A stretch of DNA of 64,000 nucleotides, from contig CAXXLC010000029.1 of assembly GCA_963677345.2 (NCBI GenBank), forward strand, positions 62,001 to 126,000, written 5' to 3'. This document shows, piece by piece, positions 9,432-18,645 of this stretch. Every line of letters begins with the position of its first letter. Positions within the stretch are counted from its first letter, which is position 1. This stretch comes from Saccharicrinis sp963677345 (GTDB taxonomy: Bacteria > Bacteroidota > Bacteroidia > Bacteroidales > Marinilabiliaceae). Below the pieces are notes generated by a model. It was given only the letters and a program-made list of their open reading frames with translations, ran no database searches and was not told the origin of the DNA. The position numbers were made by a program, and so were the translations under genes.

Positions 9432-11372
9432 ATGGAAGTATTCGCAGAAAAATTTGATGATATAAAGATTCTACGGTTTGATATACCGGGATTTGAAAAA
9501 CTGGATTTAAAAAAGAAATTATATATCTATTACTTGTCTCAGGCAACAATTGCAGGCAGAGATATTCTTTGGGATCAACACGGAAAGTATAATTTATACT
9601 TAAGGGATATTCTGGAAGCTATTTATTCAGGTGTTAAGGATGAGAATCATCCGCAATGGAATGATTTTGTTGTTTACTTAAAAAAAGTATGGTTTTCTTC
9701 AGGAATACACCACCATTATAGTACTGATAAGTTTGAGCCTAAGTTCAGTCAGGAATCTTTTGATGCATGGATTAGTACATTGCAGGTTGGTGTTAACGGA
9801 ATTACAGAAGAACATTTAAATTCCAATCGTGTGGATATATTAAAGAAGTTAATCTTTGATCCGAATTATTATTCAAAAAGGGTAAATACCAATCCGGAAT
9901 CAGATTTAATAACATCTTCAGCAAATAATTTCTATGAAAACATCAATCAACCTGAAGTTGAGGAGTTTTATCAGCAGCAAAAAGAAAACGCAACCAATAA
10001 AAAGGTGTCATTTGGTTTAAACTCAAAATTGGTTAAAGAAAGTACTATAAAAGAAGAAGTTTATAAAAAGGGTGGTCTTTATGGTTCATCAATAGAGCTA
10101 ATTGTTGATAATCTTCAGAAAGCCAGGGAGTATGTTGAAAATAAACAACAAAGTGCAATTCTGGATTCGCTCATTCAATTCTATATAACTGGTGATTTAG
10201 AAACTTTTGATGAGTTTAATATATTGTGGGTTAAGGCTCTTTCCGGAGATGTTGATTTTATTAATGGTTTTATTGAAACCTATGGTGATCCAATGGGGAT
10301 GAAGGCAACCTGGGAAGGTGTTGTTCAGCTTAAAGATCATGAAGAAACGCAAAGAGCTAAAGTTATTGCTGAAAATGCTAGTTGGTTCGAAAAGCATTCT
10401 CCTGTAGATAGTCAGTATAAAAAGGATGAAATTAAAGGTATTTCACTGAATGCCATCAATGCTGTGATGTTGGGTGGAGACTGTTATCCGGCAAGTCCAC
10501 TGGGAATTAATTTGCCAAATGCAGAATGGATCAGAGAGGAGTATGGTTCTAAATCTGTTACTTTAACTAATATTTCAAATGCACATCATAAGGCTGCATT
10601 GAGTACGGGGTTTGCTGAAGAGTTTAGCTTCTCGGAGAAAGAGGTTGAGCTGGAAAAGAAATATGGCGCTTTAGCAGATAATCTTCATACGCATCTTCAT
10701 GAGTGTGTGGGTCATGGTTCCGGAAAAATGATGCCTGGTGTTACATCTGATTCATTAAAGTCTTTTGGATCTGTAATTGAAGAAACCAGAGCAGATTTAT
10801 TTGGCTTATATTTTATGTATCATCCCAAGTCTTTGGAGTTAGGATTGATTCCTGATTTAGATGCTGCTCGAGCGCATTATAACAGCTATTTACGTAATGG
10901 GTTGCTAACTCAGCTTACACGAATTAAATTAGGCGATAAAATTGAACAGGCTCATATGCGTAATCGTCAGTTAATTAGTAAGTGGGTGTTTGAAAAAGGA
11001 AGTGGCGAAGTGGTTGAATTGGTTAAGAATAACGATAAAACTTATGTGGTAATTCATGATTACGATAAATTAAATGAGATATTTGGCGAACTTCTCAAGG
11101 AGATTCAGCGTATTAAGTCGGAAGGTGATTATAAAGCAGCTAAAAATATTGTTGAAGGATATGGGATAGAGATTGATTGTGAGTTGCATAAAGAGATCTT
11201 AGAGAGATTTGAGAAATTAAATATTCCACCTTTTACGGGATTCTTAAATCCGAATATGAATTTAGTATATCAAGGTGAAGATGTCGTTGATGTTCTGATT
11301 GATTATAACACTGAATATGCAGAGCAAATGCTTCATTACTCTCAATCGTACAAAACACTTAAAGCTTGTTAA
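9432..11372 (+). CDS. dipeptidyl peptidase III (peptidase family M49)
   Basis: Zinc metallopeptidase that releases dipeptides from the N-terminus of short peptides. The family signature HECVGH (H423, E424, H428) sits in HLHECVGHGSGKM. The third zinc ligand motif, EETRADLFGLYF, lies near residues 450-461. This E-E-x-R-A pattern is unique to M49. The length of 646 residues is close to that of other Bacteroidota enzymes. There is no signal peptide, so it is cytosolic. The upstream neighbour is a secreted protein of unknown function, probably in the same transcript. Function is confident; the physiological peptide substrates are unknown. Confidence 0.93.
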   Translation: MEVFAEKFDDIKILRFDIPGFEKLDLKKKLYIYYLSQATIAGRDILWDQHGKYNLYLRDILEAIYSGVKDENHPQWNDFVVYLKKVWFSSGIHHHYSTDKFEPKFSQESFDAWISTLQVGVNGITEEHLNSNRVDILKKLIFDPNYYSKRVNTNPESDLITSSANNFYENINQPEVEEFYQQQKENATNKKVSFGLNSKLVKESTIKEEVYKKGGLYGSSIELIVDNLQKAREYVENKQQSAILDSLIQFYITGDLETFDEFNILWVKALSGDVDFINGFIETYGDPMGMKATWEGVVQLKDHEETQRAKVIAENASWFEKHSPVDSQYKKDEIKGISLNAINAVMLGGDCYPASPLGINLPNAEWIREEYGSKSVTLTNISNAHHKAALSTGFAEEFSFSEKEVELEKKYGALADNLHTHLHECVGHGSGKMMPGVTSDSLKSFGSVIEETRADLFGLYFMYHPKSLELGLIPDLDAARAHYNSYLRNGLLTQLTRIKLGDKIEQAHMRNRQLISKWVFEKGSGEVVELVKNNDKTYVVIHDYDKLNEIFGELLKEIQRIKSEGDYKAAKNIVEGYGIEIDCELHKEILERFEKLNIPPFTGFLNPNMNLVYQGEDVVDVLIDYNTEYAEQMLHYSQSYKTLKAC

Positions 11373-11521
11373 ATTTTAGTGTTTTTTATGAAATATAAGA
11401 ATAAGAAGTTTGAATTTCGGATTATTTTGTCTTTTTTTAAGAAGGTGATTTTTGATAATTGTAAAAAACTCACTTTCTTTGTGCAAATATTTTGATTTAG
11501 ATACTATTAAAAGAAATACAT

Positions 11522-12112
11522 ATGGAAATTTCAAGAAACAAAATGGTAACTCTTTCTTACGTGCTACGTTTGAATGGGTTTGAAGGGGAGGTTGTTGAGG
11601 AGACTAGTGAAGAAAAGCCACTTGAATTTATTTTCGGAACAGGAAGAATGTTACAGATGTTCGAAGATAAATTAGAAGGTTTAAAAGCTGGTGAAGAGTT
11701 TAAATTTGAGCTTAAAGCTGATGAGGCTTATGGTCAGATTAATGAAGAAGCTAAAGTAGAGATTCCAAAAAATATATTTGAGGTAAACGGTTCAATGGAT
11801 GAAGACTTGATTAAAGTTGGAAACATGGTACCTATGCAGGATGCTCATGGAAATCGTTTAAATGGAATCGTATTAGATATTACTGATGAGCATGTTAAAA
11901 TGGACTTTAACCATCCATTAGCAGGTGATGATTTATTTTTCTGTGGATCTGTTAAAGAAGTTCGTGAAGCTACAGATTCTGAAATTATGGCTGCAGTAGG
12001 TGGCGGTGGTTGTGGTTCTGGTTGTGGTTGCGGAAGCGGTGCTGAAACAGGATGCGAAAGCGGAGCTTGTGGCTCTGATGGTTCTGGTTCTGGCGGTTGT
12101 GGATGTTCATAA
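11522..12112 (+). CDS. slyD: SlyD-type FKBP peptidyl-prolyl isomerase with metal-binding tail
   Basis: A 196-residue FKBP-fold isomerase and chaperone. The FKBP core carries LEFIFGTGRMLQMFEDKL (about 31-48) and EAYGQINEEA, with an insert-in-flap chaperone domain between about 75 and 125 (KVGNMVPMQDAHGN). After residue 155 there is a glycine- and cysteine-rich tail with many Gly-Cys-Gly-Ser type units and about nine cysteines. This corresponds to the nickel/zinc-binding tail of SlyD, although here it is Cys-rich rather than His-rich. It probably helps folding or metal delivery. The gene is monocistronic and ends in a strong terminator. Confidence 0.88.
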   Translation: MEISRNKMVTLSYVLRLNGFEGEVVEETSEEKPLEFIFGTGRMLQMFEDKLEGLKAGEEFKFELKADEAYGQINEEAKVEIPKNIFEVNGSMDEDLIKVGNMVPMQDAHGNRLNGIVLDITDEHVKMDFNHPLAGDDLFFCGSVKEVREATDSEIMAAVGGGGCGSGCGCGSGAETGCESGACGSDGSGSGGCGCS

Positions 12113-12146
12113 TATAGCAAAGAATTGATAAAATAATCATTAAATA

Positions 12147-12182
12147 AAAAAGCCCGTTTTCTATTGAAAATGGGCTTTTTTA
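12147..12182 (+). terminator. rho-independent terminator of slyD
   Basis: The arms AAAAGCCCGTTTTC and GAAAATGGGCTTTT (one G-T pair) enclose a short loop and are followed by a T-run. It closes the slyD transcript. The next 285 bp up to aroC hold no gene. Confidence 0.85.
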
Positions 12183-12362
12183 TTTAATGATTTAATTAAT
12201 AGTTTGTTGGTGTGTTTAAGGTGTTGATTAATAGGTTGTGATGCGCAGATTTGTTGCTCTTTTTAAGATAGAAATTAAGTAATTTGTAATTCAGTCCTGT
12301 GTCTTGTGTCTAAAATCTAACGATCTATTGGTGATAGACTGAGTTTTATACGATAACTTTTT

Positions 12363-12370
12363 TATTTTTG
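12363..12370 (+). promoter_or_regulatory. possible Bacteroidota -7 element upstream of aroC
   Basis: TATTTTTG matches the Bacteroidota sigma-ABfr -7 consensus TAnnTTTG, about 98 bp upstream of the aroC start. No good TTTG -33 element stands at the usual distance, so the call is tentative. The rest of the 12183-12467 gap shows no other structure. Confidence 0.3.
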
Positions 12371-12467
12371 TGATTTAAATCATAAAATAAGCAATCAATG
12401 ATGATTAATGAGCAAATGCAATGTTCGTTTTATTGTATCAGATCTTTAATCTCTAATTCATTAAAAT

Positions 12468-13544
12468 ATGGCAGGTAATTCTTTTGGACAATTTTTTAAG
12501 TTGACTTCATTTGGAGAGTCTCATGGTAAGGCTGTTGGTGGTGTAATTGAAGGTGTTATGCCGGGTTTGGATATAGATATGGATTTTATTCAGGGTGAAT
12601 TAAACCGTCGCAGACCGGGGCAAAGTGCTATCACAACTCCTAGAGATGAGAAAGATAAGGTTGAGATTCTTTCAGGTGTATTAGACGGTAAAGCAACAGG
12701 AACACCAATTGGTTTTGTAATCTGGAATGCAGATCAACGTTCAAAAGATTATGGTAATATTAAAGATGTTTACCGACCATCTCACGCAGATTATACTTAT
12801 CAAAGTAAATATGGAATCCGCGACCATAGAGGTGGTGGTCGTTCATCAGCTCGTGAAACTATTGCTCGTGTTGTGGCCGGAGCAATAGCAAAATTGATAC
12901 TAAAAAAATATGGCGTAGAGATAGCTGCATATACTTCGCAGGTTGGATCTATTAAATTAGATAAATCGTATTCAGAGTTAGACTTATCTAAAATTGAAGA
13001 TAATATTGTTCGTTGTCCGGATGCTGAAATTGCTGAAAAGATGATTGATTACATTGATCAGATTCGCAGAGACAAGGATTCTGTAGGAGGAGTAATTACT
13101 TGTGTTGTTAAAAATGCTCCTGTTGGTTTGGGAGAGCCTGTTTTTGATAAGTTCCATGCTCAAATGGGTAAAGCTATGTTGGGAATCAATGCTGTTAAAG
13201 GTTTTGAATACGGTTTAGGTTTTAAGGCTACTGAGTTAATGGGATCTCAACATAATGATGAGTTTTTTATGGATGGAGATCAGGTGCGTACTAAAACAAA
13301 TCGTTCTGGTGGTGTTCAGGGTGGTATCACCAATGGCGAAGATATTTATATGAACGTTGCTTTTAAGCCTATTGCAACGATCTTAAAAGAGCAAAATACA
13401 GTAAATAAGCAAGGTGAGGAGATTGTTTCTACAGTGAAAGGACGTCATGATCCTTGTGTTTTACCAAGAGCTGTACCTATTGTTGAAGCAATGGCAGCTA
13501 TGGTTATGGTGGATATGATTTATCTGAATAAAATGTATGGTTAA
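12468..13544 (+). CDS. aroC: chorismate synthase
   Basis: Catalyses the last shikimate-pathway step, anti-1,4-elimination of phosphate from EPSP to give chorismate, using reduced FMN. The 358-residue protein starts with the hallmark SFGxSHG as LTSFGESHGKAVGG. It contains RRPGQSAITTPRDE, HRGGGRSSARET for substrate and FMN binding, and the C-terminal GRHDPCVLPRAVPIVEAM. All three PROSITE-type signatures are intact. It stands alone, with terminators before and after it. Confidence 0.97.
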   Translation: MAGNSFGQFFKLTSFGESHGKAVGGVIEGVMPGLDIDMDFIQGELNRRRPGQSAITTPRDEKDKVEILSGVLDGKATGTPIGFVIWNADQRSKDYGNIKDVYRPSHADYTYQSKYGIRDHRGGGRSSARETIARVVAGAIAKLILKKYGVEIAAYTSQVGSIKLDKSYSELDLSKIEDNIVRCPDAEIAEKMIDYIDQIRRDKDSVGGVITCVVKNAPVGLGEPVFDKFHAQMGKAMLGINAVKGFEYGLGFKATELMGSQHNDEFFMDGDQVRTKTNRSGGVQGGITNGEDIYMNVAFKPIATILKEQNTVNKQGEEIVSTVKGRHDPCVLPRAVPIVEAMAAMVMVDMIYLNKMYG

Positions 13545-13569
13545 TAAAGTATTGATATTTAATTAAATA

Positions 13570-13606
13570 AGTATAAAGTAAACATTCTTGCTTTATACTT
13601 TTTTTG
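13570..13606 (+). terminator. rho-independent terminator of aroC
   Basis: The stem GTATAAAG (13571-13578) with CTTTATAC (13591-13598) is followed by a seven-base T-run, 26 bp after the aroC stop codon. Confidence 0.75.
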
Positions 13607-13675
13607 TTTATAACCTGATTTAGATTAAAATTTTAAGTCGGATTCAGGTTTATTCTAATTGAAAATTTTATAATA

Positions 13676-15067
13676 ATGAAGAATATTCCTCTTTATATTA
13701 AAATCATTATTGGTATTGTTTTAGGTGCAATCTGGGCTGTATTGTCAGGGTTTCTTGGTTGGCAGGAATTTACAAAAAACTGGATTGATCCCTTTGGTAC
13801 CATTTTTATTAATTTATTAAAGCTGATTGCAATTCCCTTAATTCTGTTTTCAATAATAAGTGGAATCGTGAGTCTTGGTAATCCAAAGGATTTAGGGAAG
13901 CTGGGAATTAGAACTTTGATCTTATATCTGTTTACAACTGTTTTAGCTGTTTCACTTGGATTGGTCTTGGTGAATCTGATTAGTCCGGGAAAAGCACTTT
14001 CGGATGAAGTTAGAATAGATAATCGTATATCTTATGAGTTGTGGGCGAAACAGGAGCATGTGAAGATCAGAGATGATATTCACTTTTTAGATAAACCGGA
14101 ATATCTGGGACGAATCGCACAAAAGAAGCAACAGTTAGAACTTTATGAAAACGAAGGGATAATATCGAAATACAGAACTAATGACGAGGGCGGACCATTG
14201 AAGCCTTTAGTGGATTTGGTACCTGTTAATATTTTTAATTCGTTGGCAGGGAATGGTTCCATGTTGCATATTATATTTTTCGCTATTTTCTTTGGTATTG
14301 CACTTTTGTATATCCCTGCAGATAAAGGAAGAGTAGTGATTCAATTTGTAGAAGGGGCATCAGAGGTGTTTATTAAAATGGTAGATCTGATAATGAAAGG
14401 AGCTCCTTTTTTTGTATTTGCATTGATGGCAGGGGTTGTTAATAATATTGCAGGTGATAATCCGGGTAAAATTGTTGAAATTTTCAAAGGTTTGGGATGG
14501 TATTCTTTAACTGTTCTAATAGGATTGTTATTGATGGCTTTTATTATTTATCCTACTATTCTGAAAATATTAGTTCCCCAGCGTAAGTTTCTGGATTTTC
14601 TTAGAGGAATCAGTCCTGCCCAGGCGCTGGCGTTTTCAACCAGTTCAAGTGCAGCAACTTTACCTGTTACTTTTGAATGTGTTGAGGAGAATCTGGGTGT
14701 AGATAAAAAGACTGCAGGTTTTGTTCTTCCTATTGGAGCAACGGTGAATATGGACGGAACGAGTCTTTATCAGGCAGTAGCAGTTGTGTTTCTTGCCCAG
14801 ATGCATATGATTAATTTATCATTGGGGCAGCAAATAACAGTTGTTTTAACAGCAACCTTAGCAAGTGTTGGTTCTGCAGCTGTTCCTAGTGCCGGAATTG
14901 TTATGCTGATGATTGTTTTAAATTCTGTAGGATTAAATCCTGCATGGATTGCAATCATATTACCAGTTGATAGAATCTTAGATATGGTAAGAACTACTGT
15001 AAATGTTACCGGAGATGCTTCTGTTGCTTGTGTAATAGATAAGTATACTGCAGAAATTCAGGAATAG
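13676..15067 (+). CDS. dicarboxylate/glutamate:cation symporter (DAACS family)
   Basis: A 463-residue integral membrane carrier of the GltP/DctA/GltPh type that takes up acidic amino acids or C4-dicarboxylates with sodium or protons. The re-entrant loop HP1 serine-rich motif is STSSSAATLPVT (near residue 324). TM7 carries the NMDGT motif in GATVNMDGTSLYQ, and HP2 is followed by TM8 with DRILDMVRTTVNVTGDA. The terminal arginine and aspartate positions fit glutamate/aspartate transporters. An unusually long hydrophilic segment (about residues 115-170) between early helices is shared by some Bacteroidota homologues. The substrate is inferred from the family only. Confidence 0.88.
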   Translation: MKNIPLYIKIIIGIVLGAIWAVLSGFLGWQEFTKNWIDPFGTIFINLLKLIAIPLILFSIISGIVSLGNPKDLGKLGIRTLILYLFTTVLAVSLGLVLVNLISPGKALSDEVRIDNRISYELWAKQEHVKIRDDIHFLDKPEYLGRIAQKKQQLELYENEGIISKYRTNDEGGPLKPLVDLVPVNIFNSLAGNGSMLHIIFFAIFFGIALLYIPADKGRVVIQFVEGASEVFIKMVDLIMKGAPFFVFALMAGVVNNIAGDNPGKIVEIFKGLGWYSLTVLIGLLLMAFIIYPTILKILVPQRKFLDFLRGISPAQALAFSTSSSAATLPVTFECVEENLGVDKKTAGFVLPIGATVNMDGTSLYQAVAVVFLAQMHMINLSLGQQITVVLTATLASVGSAAVPSAGIVMLMIVLNSVGLNPAWIAIILPVDRILDMVRTTVNVTGDASVACVIDKYTAEIQE

Positions 15068-15088
15068 AATTCAATTTAAAATAAAATA

Positions 15089-15126
15089 AAAAGCTGCTTT
15101 GGTTTAAATTAACAAAAGCAGCTTTT
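15089..15126. terminator. bidirectional terminator between the symporter and tpx
   Basis: A perfect 10-bp stem AAGCTGCTTT (15091-15100) with AAAGCAGCTT (15115-15124), flanked by A and T runs, lies between two convergent genes. Confidence 0.8.
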
Positions 15127-15145
15127 TCTATATGGGGTGGATATC

Positions 15146-15658
15146 TTAAACTAACTCTTTAATCACTTCAAGAGCTGCATTATAATTTGGCTCTTCTGTA
15201 ATTTCAGGTACATACTCTACATATTTAACTGTATTATCTTTGTCTATAATTACAGTACCTCTGGTTAATAGTCTTAGTTCTTCAATTACAAAACCATATT
15301 TTTCACCAAAGTCTAAATCCTTATGATCTGAAACAGTAATAATATTTTCAAGATTCTCTGCAGCACAAAAACGAGTTTGAGCAAATGGCAAATCTACAGA
15401 TACAGAAAGAACTGCAACATCTTTTAATTTGTTAGCCTCTTCGTTAAATTTTCTGTTTTGAGCAGCACATACACCAGTGTCAATAGATGGATAAACAACT
15501 ATTACTTTTACTTTTCCGTCAAAATCAGATAATTTTACTGATTCTAATTTTTCATTTATTACTGTGAAGTCAGGAGCTTTGTCTCCAACTTTAATTTCAT
15601 TTCCTAGTATAGTTACCGGGTTGCCGGCAAATGTTACGTTTAAATTTGTCTTGTTCAT
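15146..15658 (-). CDS. tpx: thiol peroxidase (atypical 2-Cys peroxiredoxin)
   Basis: Reduces hydrogen peroxide and lipid hydroperoxides using thioredoxin. Of its 170 residues, the peroxidatic cysteine is C64 in SIDTGVCAAQNRKFN and the resolving cysteine is C98 in QTRFCAAE. Both motifs are diagnostic of Tpx rather than AhpC or BCP. The start MNKTNLNVTFAG gives the normal N-terminal extension. The gene is convergent with the symporter and shares its terminator. About 150 bp of AT-rich DNA separate its start from the ankyrin gene upstream on the same strand. Confidence 0.94.
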   Translation of the reverse strand: MNKTNLNVTFAGNPVTILGNEIKVGDKAPDFTVINEKLESVKLSDFDGKVKVIVVYPSIDTGVCAAQNRKFNEEANKLKDVAVLSVSVDLPFAQTRFCAAENLENIITVSDHKDLDFGEKYGFVIEELRLLTRGTVIIDKDNTVKYVEYVPEITEEPNYNAALEVIKELV

Positions 15659-15806
15659 TGTATATTAAATTTGTTTGAATGTTAAACATAGGTGTTGGAG
15701 AAATGTTTAACACTAGTTGGTATTTTATTTTTTTTAACATTAAAAGAGTAAGTTGAGCGGAGTGTTTCATTGAATATAGGTGTTGATGAATTGGTTTATT
15801 TATCAA

Positions 15807-16793
15807 TTACTTGCCGTACTTTTTAAATAATTTGTTAATCTCTTTATTGTTTAAATTATTGGCTATGTCTGTGGCGGTGATTTTACTTTTAGAAGTTTGA
15901 TGATGAATATCTGCTCCTGCTTTCAATAGAACTTTTATTATGGTGTAAGTTTCTTTTTTATTTAATAATTCCAGGTTTTGTTGTATCTCCTGCATACAAG
16001 CTATAAGAGGAGTAATCTGGTTGTTTAATATGTGGCTGTTTTCATACATAGAGCTAATGGGTGGTGTGAGCTTATGATTTACATCTGCACCATGTTTTAT
16101 CAATAATTGAATAGCCTCGATATTTTGAATATGTATAGCGTAAAAAATGGGTGTTACTCCCTTTTTATCTATCATATTTGCATCTAATTTATAATCGAGC
16201 AGTCTTTTAAATAAAGTAAGTGTACTATCTCGCATAAGGGATACTGCCAAAATTAAATCATCAGAAGGATCTGAGTATGCAAAATAGGGCAGGTGGTCTG
16301 TATTAAGATTGTGATCTTGTATGATTTTAAAAGTCTTGTTTAACCAATCGGGTATTTCTTCCGGATGAGTTTTCTTTTGGACAATCCAATAATCCATACT
16401 TTCAATGTTTGGATTAAAACCATAATCAAGTAGCATGTTAAATATGCTGATTGAATTTTTCTTTGCTAAAATCCAGTTACCAATGGTTCCATATCTGGAA
16501 ATGGAATTTGGTGAAGCTCCATTTTTTAACATCCAATGAATAAATGTACTGTCTGGTTCCTGGCAAGCCATAAAAAGCGGTGTTACATCATATATGGCTG
16601 AATTTAAATTAAGATTGTTATCTTCTAGTATTTGTTTTAATTGGACAGAATCATTTTTTAATATGATACTTTCTATTTCACGACTTAGCTTATAGCTGAT
16701 TTTATTTTGACTATAAGTGCTAATGTTTAGAAATACCAGTGCACAAAAAGTTAATTTCGCAAAGGCAAAAGTTCTTAGTTTTATGTATATCAT
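15807..16793 (-). CDS. secreted ankyrin-repeat protein
   Basis: A 328-residue protein with an N-terminal signal-like hydrophobic segment (about 10-26, LTFCALVFLNISTYS) followed by ankyrin-type repeats. These include VTPLFMACQEPD, GASPNSISRYG, the well-formed GVTPIFYAIHIQNIEAIQLLIKHGADVNH (about 208-236) and VLLKAGADIHH near the C-terminus. Ankyrin repeats bind other proteins; the partner is unknown. It probably works in the periplasm or at the cell surface. The gene is not linked to an evident partner, and a perfect palindrome follows its upstream side. Exact function is not predictable. Confidence 0.75.
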   Translation of the reverse strand: MIYIKLRTFAFAKLTFCALVFLNISTYSQNKISYKLSREIESIILKNDSVQLKQILEDNNLNLNSAIYDVTPLFMACQEPDSTFIHWMLKNGASPNSISRYGTIGNWILAKKNSISIFNMLLDYGFNPNIESMDYWIVQKKTHPEEIPDWLNKTFKIIQDHNLNTDHLPYFAYSDPSDDLILAVSLMRDSTLTLFKRLLDYKLDANMIDKKGVTPIFYAIHIQNIEAIQLLIKHGADVNHKLTPPISSMYENSHILNNQITPLIACMQEIQQNLELLNKKETYTIIKVLLKAGADIHHQTSKSKITATDIANNLNNKEINKLFKKYGK

Positions 16794-16871
16794 TTAGAAT
16801 TTATAATTGATGAGTGTATTTAAACAGGAATCCGAATATATTAATTTTTCTGAAGCCCCTGTTGTAATGTA

Positions 16872-16902
16872 AACAAAGCCAACAATAATTGTTGGCTTTG
16901 TT
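16872..16902. repeat. perfect 15-bp palindrome (hairpin)
   Basis: AACAAAGCCAACAAT and its reverse complement are separated by a single A. It lies upstream of the ankyrin gene and has no T-run typical of a terminator on either side. It could be a terminator of lost DNA or a protein-binding site. Confidence 0.6.
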
Positions 16903-16950
16903 AAACCCGCAATATGCATTAGAAAAACTATTACACATTTAAATCACTTC

Positions 16951-17048
16951 AAAACAAGACTCTTCATTGCTTCACTTCAACTCACCAGAACGATGCTCCC
17001 GATATGAATCGGGACAAGTTATGCCTCGTTTTAGTGTAGTCTTGTTTT
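16951..17048. repeat. nested inverted repeat
   Basis: The outer arms AAAACAAGACT (16951-16961) and AGTCTTGTTTT (17038-17048) enclose an inner hairpin CCCGAT/ATCGGG (16998-17013). The layout resembles a small dispersed REP-like or MITE-like unit, next to the IS66-type insertion. Confidence 0.5.
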
Positions 17049-17110
17049 ATTGCACTTTCAATGTATATTACGTATTTCTAATACATCATCCGGGTTATAA
17101 TAAAATCTTT

Positions 17111-18624
17111 GTAACTATTCAGTCATGCCTTAAACTATAGCTATAGCACGAAGCGTATCAAAGGGATTTTGAGAACTCTTGATAGCAGTATCTATAATAG
17201 ATCTTTGTATTGCATAATGATTTGCACCTTCAAATGATTTGAAGAAACCACTGACTTTTTGTTTTACTTTAAAATTTCTCACAGCCCGTTCCGAAGCATT
17301 ATTATCAGGAGGAACATCAGGTTGATTTAGGAATGTGAATACATAATCAGCATATTTTACTAATCTGTTTCTAAAGACAACCACTTCTTTTAATGTTTCG
17401 CTAATCTGCTTATTCTGGAGTTTCACAAATGATTTAAATATTTGTGCTTTAGTTGCCTTATCATCCCAATTATTGTTGTAGATTTTTAGGGCTTTAATAA
17501 TAAGCGTTTTCATTTTCGATGCCCAGTTGCTTTTGGGATATTTCTGGATAAAGAATTCAAGCTCTCTTAAAAGATGGGCAGTACACAATTGGTGATTCCC
17601 TGCTTGTGTTTTAAAATAAGGTTTCCAACAATCTGTTACCAAAGTATTGTTTTTAAAACCTTCCGGCATAATTTCCTCAATAGCATCATAACCTCGTTTC
17701 TGATGAACGGATAAAAAGGTAGATTGTGCATTTTGAAAGACCCATGCCCAATGAAGTTTTCCATTAATATTAGTTCCTGTTTCATCAGCTCCAACAGTAC
17801 AATGAGAAAGTACATTGTTACGTATTTGCTCGTAGAAAGGAGTTGCTTTTTTAGTGAACTTACCAATCAGATAGTTTAAACCTCCAGTACTAATTTTTAA
17901 CCCTAATATGGTATTAAAAAATTCACGCAAGCGGTCATAAGGCATATATTGGCGAGTGTACATATAAGCAGCTAAGGCCTGAGTGTTTGTACCATAACTA
18001 ACAGGTGTATTTACTTGATTAGGATAGCATCCCTTGTTTACCATTCCACAACTGCATTGTTTATGGTAAATACGGTGTTCGGTAATCACTGGTTTAATAG
18101 GTGGTATGTCAATTACCTGACGCCTTCCTGCAAATGTGCCTGCAATATCTGAAAGATTATTGCCACAACACTTACAATAATTTGAATAGTGTTCTTGTAT
18201 AACTGTTGGTTCTTCGACCATTTTTAGTGTATTGCCTTTATGTCCTGATTGCCCTCCTGGTTTTTTGCCTGATTTTTTTCGTAATGATTGTGTTCTAGGT
18301 AATTTGGGAAAATCAGATGAAGGTGGCTTGCTGCTATTTCTACTGTTCTTTGGTGTTTCATAATGAGAAAGACGTTCTTTGAGGGTGGCATTTTCCTCGC
18401 GAAGTTCCTTGTTCTCTGTTTCGAGTTTATTAACTCTAACAAGTAAGGCATCTAATTTTTCTTCTATACTTTTCTTCTTTCCCATGCAGATGCAAAGGTC
18501 GACATACCTACTCTTTACTGAAACTATATTTCATATTCTTTATTCACAATTTTCTTTATTTCAGTAATACTTATCAACATTCTCCAGAAAAATTTATGTT
18601 TTTAAAATTTGACTGAATAGTTAC
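17111..18624 (-). mobile_element. IS66-family element, single-ORF (ISBst12-like) type, copy 1
   Basis: A 1514-bp element with perfect 15-bp terminal inverted repeats GTAACTATTCAGTCA / TGACTGAATAGTTAC. An 8-bp target duplication AAATCTTT flanks it at 17103-17110 and 18625-18632, the duplication length of the IS66 family. It carries only the TnpC-type transposase, without tnpA and tnpB. It sits 14 bp beyond the sulP stop codon and breaks no gene. A second copy of equal length lies at 30935-32448. Confidence 0.95.
17130..18485 (-). CDS. IS66 family transposase (TnpC type)
   Basis: A 451-residue transposase. A leucine-zipper-like coiled coil opens the protein (about 5-45, KLDALLVRVNKLETENKELR). 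Next is the IS66-typical KPPSSD segment with a basic KKSGKKPGGQSGHKG stretch, then a zinc-finger region with CKCCGNN and CSCG. The DDE domain includes VGADETGTNINGK, TDCWKPYF and the final DNNASERAVRNFKVKQKVSG. All parts are intact, so it may be active. The copy at 30954 differs at only a few residues, for example KAQIFKSF here against KAEIFKAF there. Confidence 0.95.
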   Translation of the reverse strand: MGKKKSIEEKLDALLVRVNKLETENKELREENATLKERLSHYETPKNSRNSSKPPSSDFPKLPRTQSLRKKSGKKPGGQSGHKGNTLKMVEEPTVIQEHYSNYCKCCGNNLSDIAGTFAGRRQVIDIPPIKPVITEHRIYHKQCSCGMVNKGCYPNQVNTPVSYGTNTQALAAYMYTRQYMPYDRLREFFNTILGLKISTGGLNYLIGKFTKKATPFYEQIRNNVLSHCTVGADETGTNINGKLHWAWVFQNAQSTFLSVHQKRGYDAIEEIMPEGFKNNTLVTDCWKPYFKTQAGNHQLCTAHLLRELEFFIQKYPKSNWASKMKTLIIKALKIYNNNWDDKATKAQIFKSFVKLQNKQISETLKEVVVFRNRLVKYADYVFTFLNQPDVPPDNNASERAVRNFKVKQKVSGFFKSFEGANHYAIQRSIIDTAIKSSQNPFDTLRAIAIV

Positions 18625-18645
18625 AAATCTTTATCATGGCTTGTT

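Noticed and set aside
11845..12120. A 91-codon proline-rich frame opposite the slyD tail
   Set aside because: It is the antisense shadow of the Gly/Cys-rich tail; the high GC there suppresses stops.
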